NCBI GenBank assembly: GCA_009760855.2
Contig: WPIO01000024.1
Span: forward strand, 5,000,001 to 5,015,000
DNA: 15,000 nucleotides
Direction of reading: 5' to 3'
DNA from: Cristatella mucedo
Lineage: Eukaryota; Bryozoa; Phylactolaemata; Cristatellidae
The translations under genes and the position numbers were made by a program. Shown here in pieces: positions 8,714 to 15,000 of this stretch (positions are counted from its first letter, which is position 1; each line of letters opens with the position of its first letter). The notes beneath the pieces were generated by a model, which made no database searches, was not told where the DNA came from, and saw only the letters and a list, made by a program, of their open reading frames with translations.

Positions 8714-11700
8714 CTGGAAAAGCGAGCAGCGCAGCCGTTCGATCGCTCGCTCGCTCGCACGGCGGAAGTAGCGCGCAGCGCAGCCGCTCGATCGCTCGCT
8801 CGCACGCTCGCTCGCACGGGGGGGGGGAGTAATGCGAAAGCCAGATGGTGTTTTTGCGCGCGCGCGCGCGCGCGCGGCTCGTGACAGCTACAGCCGACGG
8901 AAGCCGCCGTTTGTAGATCGTGCACTCGCTCACCGTCAGATCGTCGTCGACCAGCTGGCGAACTTTGTCCTCCAATGCGGCTACGTCTGGCGCCTATTGA
9001 GCCAAAGGAAATGAAGATATCATTTGTCAAAGCACTTAGCTCAAGGCGTTATCGGGAAAGATCGACATCTAGTTGGCGCGGCTTATTATTTTCTGCTTCT
9101 AGCATTCGCAGTGGCTACAGTGGCTAAGATTCACTTATTCTTTCATGCACTGGAAGGCAGCTGACGCGGGCTTACTTTCCGGTGCGTTTTGACATATCGC
9201 GGCATTCGACCGACTGCCTCTTTGAAAGGCTAACGTGCTAGCACTTTAACCGTCACAGCTGCCGGTCCATTGAAGCTTATGGCACCATTCAGGCGGTGCG
9301 CTCTTCCTGGCATTCACCCGTTCATTGAAAGCCTAGCTAGCACCGAGGACGGTAGACTGCGGAGGGCCAGTGGTGGGTGGTGACTCACGGCGCCTCGGTC
9401 TGAGCTGGCCACTGCATACGGTGCGCTGGTCTGGGTGGGTGGGCGGCGAACGCGAGCAGCATCAAAGCGCCATCGGGGACGAAAGTTGGACGCTGCAGCA
9501 TTTTCTCGCGAACAATCGGTCGTGCTGAGTTCGGTGAAAGCAGAGCTCTCTAACCCCAGACGAACGCGTAGGGCGCAAGGGCTAACGCAATATCACCGGT
9601 GTATATTAACGTCTGTACAGCATATACACATATTTACACATACGCTATTTCATATGTATGTATCTCCGTCTGCATATCCAAAAACTCGTAGAGATAAAGC
9701 GGGAGTTATGCAGGGGAGCAGTTGCTGAGACGTATTGACAGCCTGTGCGGCCTTCGCCAACACAGCAGCCTGCGCATTCTGAGCAAAATTAGAGATGCTG
9801 CAGCAGTTTTGCATTTTCGTTCTTATTTCGTAACTTTTGCACTTCCTACCTAGTGCAGCCCAGAACTCGACACCTCGCTCTGCATCGTGGCATGCAATTT
9901 CTCTCGCGAGCGAGCGAGCGCCGTGGGCGTCCGGGCGTTCCCAATAGTCGGGGATGCGGACGACACTGGAGACTCGTTTCAATGCCAGCTCGATCTTCCG
10001 AACTCGCTGGCAGCGCCCGCCCGTCTATACGCGTTCGCCACCCGGCGAGCTCGCCACCCGGCGAGCATATACACATATTTCCGCATACGCTACGGAAGCG
10101 CGCATTTACGGACGCACGCTCGCCACCCGGCGAGCTCTGCTCGAAAGCCAAAGACGACAGCGAAGCGTGCCACATCGCCGCCGGCGGCGACGACGGTTCG
10201 CGAGAGGAAGCGGGGGGGACGGATTGGCTAGCGCACCGCCAGCGGTCGTGCTCAGACAGCGAATCAGACTTTGGCTCGAGTAACGGTCGCCTATTTTCAA
10301 AGACCGGCCAAACGCGTCGCGATCCGAAAATGACCGCGATGCTGGCGCGTTTCGCATACTTTCTACCTCGCCGCACGCGTTAGCATAGCTCGCCGCGATC
10401 CCGCTCCAAATCAAGCGCAAAAGACGTCCTTTCTCGCGCCATTGCTCGTCGCATCGCGGTCTTTGCACCTGATCAGCGCTCGATAGCTCCGCTGGCTCGC
10501 CGACGGCACAACATACCGGCTGATTCACCAGCAGCTCCCTGATCTCGTCCCGGAAGTCCGCAAACCGGTCGTGGAAGATGGCCATGCACCAAGCTTCCCG
10601 GAAATAGCTAAGAAAAATGGCGGCAATTGCAAGTGCAAGCGAACGCACGCTGACGCGCGGCCGGCGAGGTGCCCAGCCGAGGGCACGCAAGCAGGCGCGC
10701 GTGCGGCTCCAAGCGGGTTCGCGCTGCAGGCGACGAAGGCGAGCCAACTGCAATGGCGCTGGGCCGCAGGCGCGAGGCCGCAGACGATCGTGCACAATCA
10801 GAGTCCACGACGCCTACCTGTACAGATCAGTAATGAGGCTCTCGTCGTAGCGCCCAGTGATGTTGTTTAAGAATCTCTGGTGCAAACCGTACAGACAGAT
10901 GACGTTGGACACCTCGAAGGGCTGCAAGAGACGAACAAATGTCTTGCAAATCAACCGAATCAGCCTTTTCTGCGTCCCGTTGATTCGAAAGAGAAGTTTT
11001 GTAAAGCGCCCAGAGAGAGAGAGAGAGAGAGAGATTGAGTTCTATGAGGGTGCTTTATCACGTGCATATTATCATTATAATTATAATTATTTATCGTCGT
11101 GCGAGCGCCGGTTGCATTACGCATTGTCAACCAACAGCGTAGATTTTTCGCCAGACCCTGCTTTGATAAATACGCACGGTGCACATGGAAACCTTAGCAT
11201 AACCTTTTTGAAGCCAAGGCTGTCAGCAAGAGCGAGAACCAATAGCAGCTCCGCAGCGGGTCGGGCAGTAAGGTAGGCTTATCAGACCAAATATGGCGGC
11301 GCTGTTGACGGAAGTCGAAGCGTCCTGCCAGTCTCAGAGACGAGCTAATTAAAGCATACCGAAGCACCGAATGCGCGAGCAGAACAAAAACCTACTTTAG
11401 GGGGCGCCTGACTAAGGAGAGCACTCACTAGTGGCTGCCTGCCTGCCTGCAATTATACGCGGCCGTCTCTCAAGCAACACGTCGCATCATTACTCACCAC
11501 GCTCGATAGGCACGTAATAGTTTCGACGGTGCTGAACTTGTTAAAGTGCAACCGGAAGTAGTTCTGGCTTCCACCAGGCTTGCCCGTGGCCAGCACGCGT
11601 CCGTAGTCTGGATCTTCCATTTTCTTTTTCAACGGCACCACTAAAGACGGCTTCGCAACAATCAGGTAATGGCAGCCACCTGCGAACAGAGACAGCAATC

Positions 11701-14700
11701 AAAGCTACCAAGCCATCTCCTGCATCACTGTAGGGTGTGAACCTGAGCTGGCACGGCGACTGGTTTTCTAGAACCAATTGGCTCTTTTCCCAACGGCACG
11801 CCAAAGCCAGGGCCTAACTATTTGGCAGCGTGCGTTCTGCACAGCCAGCGCGCTGATACTGCTGCCATCCTGGTGGCGCATTCGACCTCCGGCAGGCTCA
11901 GGAGAGCTCTTCTGGACCGTGCAGCAAATGCCTCCTTCCCTATCAGCACATTTGTTTCGCACCGAAACTCCACTATGGATCATAATGATAATAATAATGC
12001 ATACATACGTGCAGCTCATTCAGAGAACTTAATCTCTCTTTTTAGGCACTCCTTCTCCATACCGCGACGACGACCGAGTAATGGTGACAGACAGATCGCT
12101 ACCTTAACCGTGCGAATGCTGGGCGCCGCCTTAGACGCATTCCGCAAGCTTCCGGGAAAGTCCGCCGGCTACTGCACGCGTGCCGAAAGCGGCCGAGGCT
12201 TTGAGAGCGCTACGGAAAACTCTCCTGCATGACGCCCGCATAGTCTTTGCGTGGCTTTGCGGAGTTTCGGGCGGAGACGCATTACATTCACCGCGTCCCG
12301 ACTCTCTGCGCGAGTGTGATGTGCGTGCGCGAACCCACGGCGTGCTGCCAAGCGCGCCACTAGGAGGCGTTGGCGACAGAGCTGACCAGAGCTGCGGGGC
12401 CACGCTCGCCGCCGGTCCGAGGTCGACGCCGGCGGTCGACCGGACCGGCGGCGAACGTGCGCTCGTGATGACACGCTCGACCTCGCGCCGCCGGCTGCGC
12501 CGCACCCTGCGAGTGGCGTCCCTCGTCCGCCGAATTCTCTACGCGGCCGCGGCTGCAGACGACGAATGCGAACGCCGCCGGCGCGCTGCAGATTGCCAGT
12601 GCGTACGTGATCAAGCAGAGAAGCGAGCGCTTCGGTAGCTGCGGCCGCCGAGGCTGCAGCGATGACGCACCAGTGCATGACATGTAAGAGACGTGTAGCG
12701 TACGGCTACTATGACTCAGCGAAGCGAGTCCATTGGCAGCGAGCTGCTCGCATATGTGTACAACTTATATTTATATAATTTTTTTGTATAGCGCGCAAAG
12801 AGAACTTAATCCCTATTCAGGAGCTTTACCTGTGCCAAAGGGCTCGAACCCATGACTTCGGTCATCATTTTAATCCCCTTTACCTTGGTCAGCGCCCCCC
12901 CCCCCGCGCCGGGCGGCTCGGCGGGGCTCGAGCGAGCGCCGCCGAGCCGGCGCGTTCGCGAAAACACTTACCGGGCAGGATGCCGCCGCGGATCTTCGGC
13001 GCGTTGTAGATGGGCATGAGCGTCAGGCTCTCTTCGTGCGGCGCGTGCTGCTTCGTGCGCGACGGATCGAACAGCGCCAGCATGGAGACCGCCAGCTGCA
13101 AACGACGCAAGGGGGCGCTGCTGCTGCTGCTTCGAGCTCGGATCGTGCGATCTGCCCCCCCCCCCGCCCCCCCCCCGCCGCCCTCCGCCCCGCGGCGACG
13201 GGCGCAGCGCTGCGACTCTCACCTCGATGCCAATTTCCTTGCTGTTGAAGTTGGCGTGCGTCCACGGATCGGCGTGATACTTGCGCTGGAATTTGGTTAT
13301 TGGCCCGGCCGCCCGAATGGCGACATCGTTCGTGTGAAAGGTCGAGTTGATGACCAGTTTGCCGTCGAAGACGAGACAGGCGTCGTTCAGAGCCCGGAAC
13401 GCAGAGTGGTCGACTTGCTTGGTGTAGAAGCTCAGCATGATCTGCAGCGCGATCGCACCGCCGCCGCCGGTGGCGCCGTACTTTAGCGAACTCGCACGGC
13501 TTAGAGGCCGAGCGTGACGGAGCGCGGCGCGGCAATACCGGTCCCAGGCGCCATTCAGCCGCCGCCGCGAGTTAGCGAGCGCAGCGGCTGCTTCCCGCGC
13601 GCCGAGCGGCATCAGGCCGTCGGCCTTCTACAATCCCCATTCCGCCGCCTACCGAGCAGTTGACGAACAAGCGGCGGCCGTCCTCGGCGGTGAACACGCA
13701 CGACCGGATGTCCTGTCCGTCCTGCCAGTCGCCGCCGTTCCAGTCGGCGAGGTAGAAGCCGCTGTGATGCTGCACGCCGGCTCGTCGCAGCGCCTCGTCC
13801 ACGTAGTCGTCAACTTCGGGATCATTGAAGCACGTCGGCTGCGGAGGAGGAACGCGCGCGCGTGCGACCCGCGGCTGCAGGAGAGAGCGAGCGGCATCGA
13901 CGCGCGCGAGCAAGCGAGCGGCAGGCTCGCGCAGAGACGTCGAGCGGCGGCCGACGTCGCGCGGCGCCGCTTCACTACCTCCTCTGTCGGCGGATTCACG
14001 AGGAAGATCGATCGGCCCTCAATCCCGACGGCCAGCATTGCTTGGATTGCCAACCAGCAGCGCATGTCGTTGCCGTAGACGACGATTCGCCCTGCGAACG
14101 GAGCGGTGAGCTAGCTAGAGCTTTTATTTTCTCTTCTCTTGCTTTCCCTCTATCTAGCGTTGTCTTTTTATCGTATTTATTTATCGTACTTATTTATCGT
14201 ATTTATTTATTTATCGTTGTTTATCGAGCGTTTATCTCGCGTTTTCTTTCCAGCTAGCGCTTACATGTGCATGTTGTGCGTGCACACTTCTTGGAGACTG
14301 ATTGTTGCTAATATGCCCGAGTGCGCTTGCTTGTTTTAGTCGAGCGCTGAGTAGGAATTTCTCTTCCCAAACTTTGACCTTGTTCGTATGTATGCGGCCT
14401 AGACTCGAGTGAGAATCGCCACGTTCTCGAGGTCAAAGTGGCGAATGCACTAGAGCAACGATGAACTCTTTTTGCCAAATTATCAAAAACCTATCACGTT
14501 TATGACCTAGACAATTCACCCGGCGAGCGGTACGCCCACGCCACGATGGCGGGGCGAGAGGCGTGAGACGGGACGAGAGCACGCGCGCCAAGCGCCGCCA
14601 CCGCCGCCGCTCTCTGTCGCGACGCGTCAGCCTGCCGCCGCCGCCGTCGAGCCGACCGAGATACGTCGGCGGCATCGGCCTCTGGCCTATTAGCTATATT

Positions 14701-15000
14701 ATATTTTATATTATCTTATACTATTATACTATTAGCTATTACTATTATATCATATATATTATATATTATATTATATTATATATAATAGGACTCTGGCCTA
14801 TTAGCTCCGAGCTATCGGTGATATAATCGATCGGCGGCGGCGTTGCCTTGGCTTCTTACCGTCACGCGACAGCGACCTGTTCTCCAGCCAGTAGAGCGCC
14901 ACGGCGGCGTCGTATTCGTCGTTGACGCTGAACAGGTTCTTGGGAGGCGATCCGTCGAAGCGCGCACTCGGATTGTACTGCCGCGCGCCGGCCTGCGCGG
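8573..15000 (-). CDS. CFAP61: CFAP61 gene, C-terminal 452 codons in ten exons (5' part beyond the window)
   Basis: Ten exons on the minus strand join at consensus GT-AG sites with agreeing phases into 452 residues and a TGA stop, with no internal stop. The CDS is the join of 14860-15000, 13979-14091, 13653-13838, 13223-13441, 12972-13095, 11498-11679, 10818-10921, 10517-10607, 8934-8993 and 8573-8713. Family-typical blocks, recognised from memory, are RIVVYGND, TCFNDPEVDDYV, WTHANFNSKEIG, YNAPKIRGGILPGG, LYGLHQRFLNN, DLYSYFREAW, MAIFHDRFADFRDEI and a final NYYHLPMYAKPGMV. CFAP61 is known as a subunit of the calmodulin- and spoke-associated complex at the bases of radial spokes in motile cilia and sperm flagella; its loss impairs flagellar assembly and motility. 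This C-terminal part resembles a Rossmann-type dinucleotide-binding fold, probably without catalysis. The vertebrate protein is about 1,200 residues, so roughly the last third is here. Assignment rests on remembered family sequence, not a search. Confidence 0.8.
8714..8933 (-). other. CFAP61 last intron with GCTC, G-run and (CG)n simple sequence
   Basis: This 220-bp intron has repeated GCTCGCTC and GATCGCTCGC units at about 8738-8817. A run of ten G lies at 8818-8827 and a 21-bp alternating GC tract at 8856-8876, a classical candidate for left-handed Z-DNA. The splice sites at both ends are intact. Confidence 0.75.
8934..8993 (-). CDS. CFAP61: CFAP61 exon i, 60-nt symmetric exon
   Basis: Acceptor TTTGGCTCAATAG|GCG, donor ACG|GTGAGC. 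It has exactly 20 codons, phase 0 on both sides: APDVAALEDKVRQLVDDDLT. It is predicted helical and acidic. It lies between a 1,523-bp and a 220-bp intron. Skipping it would keep the frame. It is supported by good splice sites and phase rather than by strong family residues. Confidence 0.68.
9619..9646 (+). repeat. 28-bp direct repeat, copy 1
   Basis: The block begins AGCATATACACATATTT and ends CATACGCT. It recurs at 10064-10091 with two differences. Both copies lie in the same CFAP61 intron, 445 bp apart. Confidence 0.8.
10035..10066 (+). repeat. Tandem pair of 16-bp unit TCGCCACCCGGCGAGC
   Basis: Two perfect adjacent copies (10035-10050 and 10051-10066). A third lies at 10120-10135, and a 12-bp match, CACCCGGCGAGC, at 14517-14528. 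Each unit contains the arms TCGCC and GGCGA, so each can form a small hairpin. Confidence 0.85.
10064..10091 (+). repeat. 28-bp direct repeat, copy 2
   Basis: This matches 9619-9646 at 26 of 28 positions and begins inside the second 16-bp tandem unit. Confidence 0.8.
10120..10135 (+). repeat. Third copy of the 16-bp GC unit
   Basis: An exact copy of TCGCCACCCGGCGAGC, 54 bp after the tandem pair. Confidence 0.85.
10517..10607 (-). CDS. CFAP61: CFAP61 exon h
   Basis: Acceptor TTTTTCTTAG|C, donor CCG|GTATGT. The first base completes the split Ser; 30 codons follow: YFREAWCMAIFHDRFADFRD, then EIRELLVNQP. The MAIFHDRF block is a strong family marker. The open frame reads on past the donor but loses all family resemblance there. 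Confidence 0.82.
10818..10921 (-). CDS. CFAP61: CFAP61 exon g
   Basis: Acceptor TTCGTCTCTTGCAG|CCC, donor TACAG|GTAGGC. It has 34 codons plus two bases of a Ser codon: PFEVSNVICLYGLHQRFLNN, then ITGRYDESLITDLY. The frame closes exactly on the next exon to give DLYSYFREAW. Confidence 0.82.
11001..11092 (+). mobile_element. L2-like LINE 3' tail inside a CFAP61 intron
   Basis: The segment has GTAAAGCGCC, then ATTGAGTTCTATGAGGGTGC, then TTTATCACGTGCATATTAT and AT-rich tail. It is the same 3' hairpin element as 1876-1940, with arms at 11003-11010 and 11049-11056 (one G.T wobble). The loop has gained an expanded (AG)n tract at 11012-11033. It is antisense to CFAP61 in the 576-bp intron between exons f and g. 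Confidence 0.72.
11498..11679 (-). CDS. CFAP61: CFAP61 exon f
   Basis: Acceptor CTCTGTTCGCAG|GT, donor GTG|GTGAGT. The exon completes the split Gly of LPGG and encodes 60 codons, starting GCHYLIVAKPSLVVPLKK. It continues DPDYGRVLATGKPGG and NYFRLHFNKFSTVETITCLS. The preceding intron is 1,292 bp and carries a LINE tail, a dispersed repeat, a palindrome and a SINE. Confidence 0.82.
11982..12050 (-). mobile_element. L2-like LINE 3' tail, minus strand, degraded
   Basis: ATAATGATAATAATAATGCA is followed by CAGAGAACTTAATCTCTCTT and then TTTAGGCACT. It is the reverse-complement form of the hairpin tail seen at 5904-5977. The outer stem has decayed; the inner AGAGA/TCTCT pairing remains. Confidence 0.62.
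12167..12275 (+). repeat. Dispersed repeat, CpG-rich copy (partner at 1019-1128)
   Basis: Same orientation as the partner, roughly 70% alike by eye, with CpG-containing sites retained where the partner has CA, TG or other changes. It lies in the CFAP61 intron between exons e and f. Open frames across it on both strands do not resemble a known family. Confidence 0.55.
12400..12460. repeat. Large GC-rich palindrome in a CFAP61 intron
   Basis: Outer arms CGCCGCCGGTCC (12407-12418) and GGACCGGCGGCG (12442-12453) are exact reverse complements and extend to 19 bp with two mismatches (12400-12418 and 12442-12460). Inside, GGTCGAC (12421-12427) pairs with GTCGACC (12435-12441) around GCCGGCG. Only two bases, GA, are unpaired between the two stems. 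Either strand or the transcript could form a very stable hairpin. Confidence 0.85.
12763..12892 (-). mobile_element. tRNA-derived SINE with L2-like 3' tail, second copy
   Basis: On the minus strand an A-box-like AAGGTAAAGGGG (12875-12886) precedes a B box GGGTTCGAGCC (12841-12851). The 3' segment is GGTAAAGCTCCTGAATAGGG, then ATTAAGTTCTCTTTGCGCGC. It aligns base for base with the LINE hairpin tail (GTAAAGCGCCTAGAGAGAGA, then TTGAGTTCTC) of 1874-1915 and 5938-5979. It ends in an A/T-rich tail at 12763-12785. It sits in a CFAP61 intron in the same orientation as the gene. Confidence 0.65.
12895..12905. repeat. Eleven-C run
   Basis: A C homopolymer just upstream (plus) of CFAP61 exon e, followed by GC-rich GCCGGGCGGC sequence. 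Similar C or G runs of 9-11 recur at 3295, 8471 and 8818. Confidence 0.9.
12972..13095 (-). CDS. CFAP61: CFAP61 exon e
   Basis: Acceptor CGTCGTTTGCAG|CTG, donor CCCG|GTAAGT, a strong consensus. It has 41 codons plus the first base of a Gly codon: LAVSMLALFDPSRTKQ, then LTLMPIYNAPKIRGGILP. It joins in phase 0 to the preceding FNSKEIGIE. The intron between exons d and e is 127 bp and very C-rich on the plus strand. Confidence 0.82.
13155..13187. repeat. C-rich tract, G-quadruplex candidate on the minus strand
   Basis: Two runs of 11 and 10 C separated by one G, then GCCGCCC and CCGCCC. In the CFAP61 transcript these are long G runs in a 127-nt intron. Confidence 0.85.
13223..13441 (-). CDS. 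CFAP61: CFAP61 exon d, FAD/NAD-reductase-like strand and FNSKEIG block
   Basis: It has 73 codons, phase 0 at both ends, with donor GAG|GTGAGA. It encodes LVFDGKLVINSTFHTNDVAI, then RAAGPITKF, then WTHANFNSKEIGIE. The segment DGxLVI...T.D..I.AAG has the layout of the second FAD-contacting strand of pyridine-nucleotide-disulfide reductases, but the usual Asp after AAG is Pro. The chosen acceptor, GCTGCAG|ATC, lacks a pyrimidine tract. An upstream AG would add 13 in-frame codons (to 13480). Confidence 0.78.
13653..13838 (-). CDS. CFAP61: CFAP61 exon c
   Basis: Acceptor TTCCTCCTCCGCAG|CCG, donor TCG|GTAGGC. It has 62 codons, phase 0 at both ends. It begins PTCFNDPEVDDYVDEALRRA and continues through GFYLADWN to VFTAEDGRRLFVNCS. 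The CFNDP block shortly after the first Rossmann strand pair is a family landmark. The intron upstream is only 140 bp. Confidence 0.8.
13979..14091 (-). CDS. CFAP61: CFAP61 exon b, first Rossmann strand
   Basis: Acceptor CGTTCGCAG|GG, donor GAG|GTAGTG. It completes the split Gly and encodes 37 further codons, starting RIVVYGNDMRCWLAIQAML and ending in FLVNPPTEE. A hydrophobic beta strand, a turn, a helix and a second strand (SIFLVNPP) are the beginning of a nucleotide-binding Rossmann-like unit. The usual GxGxxG loop is not clear: only YGND is present. The donor at +3 to +6 (AGTG) departs from GTAAGT but the phase fits. Confidence 0.8.
14169..14207. repeat. Tandem 13-bp repeat, three units
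   Basis: Units TATCGTATTTATT, TATCGTACTTATT and TATCGTATTTATT follow without gaps, with a degraded fourth after an inserted TATT. Confidence 0.85.
14680..14806. repeat. AT-rich insert bounded by 16-bp direct repeats
   Basis: CTCTGGCCTATTAGCT occurs exactly at 14680-14695 and 14791-14806. The 95 bp between are almost pure A/T with runs of TATTATA. The bases outside the repeats differ, so the match is exactly 16 bp, in the size range of a LINE target-site duplication. Confidence 0.8.
14860..15000 (-). CDS. CFAP61: CFAP61 exon a (partial, runs off the right edge)
   Basis: The frame gives residues 1-46 of the visible part, including YNPSARFDGSPPKNLFSVN and DEYDAAVALYWLENRSLSRD. It ends with one base of a split Gly codon at the donor G|GTAAGA (GT at 14858-14859). 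The phase matches the next exon, which begins with two bases. The upstream acceptor lies outside the window. Confidence 0.78.

Larger units (their letters stand above)
8994..10516 (-). other. CFAP61 long intron
   Basis: A 1,523-bp intron, AT-balanced near 9000-9650 and strongly GC- and CpG-rich from about 9880 to 10440. Stop-poor GC sequence gives 176-codon frames on both strands at nearly the same place; neither resembles a protein family. The intron holds the 16-bp tandem units and a repeated 28-bp block listed separately. Confidence 0.65.
14092..14859 (-). other. CFAP61 intron between exons a and b
   Basis: A 768-bp intron. It contains the 13-bp tandem at 14169-14207, a 10-bp inverted repeat (14371-14380 and 14430-14439), a GC-rich middle part and the AT-rich block bounded by 16-bp direct repeats. 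No exon is needed here because the phases of exons a and b already match. Confidence 0.75.

Noticed and set aside
8358-8975. A single 205-codon minus-strand frame as a separate gene
   Set aside because: It reads through the intron between the last two CFAP61 exons. Family-like residues occur only in the exon parts, and the terminal exon is in a different frame.
9846-10383. Two overlapping 176-codon frames on opposite strands
   Set aside because: They arise from GC-rich sequence poor in stop codons, contain no recognisable domain, and lie inside a CFAP61 intron with intact splice sites. The Arg-, Ser- and Ala-rich composition is what random GC-rich DNA gives.
12131-12683. Several 100-170-codon frames on both strands
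   Set aside because: These overlap the CpG-rich repeat copy and the palindrome. Their translations are low-complexity Arg/Ala/Ser with no family resemblance, and the flanking CFAP61 exons splice across them in phase.

Overview
The window comes from an animal nuclear genome with split genes. It carries spliceosomal GT-AG introns, decayed L2/CR1-type LINE copies with (ATT)n tails, tRNA-derived SINE copies and long (TA)n and G/C homopolymer tracts. The one protein-coding gene I can support is the 3' part of CFAP61 (cilia- and flagella-associated protein 61), on the minus strand in the right half. A CFAP61 gene with an intact reading frame implies an organism that builds motile 9+2 cilia or flagella. 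I cannot fix the taxon; a ciliated invertebrate is my best reading.

Layout. Positions 1-3040 are a graveyard of plus-strand L2-like LINE pieces: an RT-domain fragment, two 3' tails and one C-terminal fragment, separated by unidentified AT-rich DNA. Positions 3040-3500 hold a GC-richer unidentified stretch ending in (AAAT)n. Positions 3504-3685 hold a minus-strand tRNA-derived SINE. Positions 3700-5030 show nothing recognisable. Positions 5030-6870 hold two minus-strand copies of one LINE family in the same orientation; the second keeps a 219-codon open frame and a complete 3' end. Positions 6870-8570 hold a perfect 11-bp-arm hairpin, a long (TA)n tract and the presumed CFAP61 3' flank.

The CFAP61 gene runs right to left. 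Ten exons (14860-15000, 13979-14091, 13653-13838, 13223-13441, 12972-13095, 11498-11679, 10818-10921, 10517-10607, 8934-8993, 8573-8713) join with matching phases into 452 uninterrupted residues ending in a TGA at 8573-8575. The N-terminal part lies beyond position 15000. The exons are GC-rich, every intron is GT-AG, and the introns hold LINE 3' tails, a second SINE, a large GC palindrome, tandem repeats and simple sequence.

I see no operon, CRISPR array, virus or new multi-gene system. The most interesting structural observation is a LINE/SINE partnership: the SINE copies carry a tRNA-like head with A and B boxes, joined to a 3' segment that matches the hairpin-forming 3' end of the LINE family in the same window.
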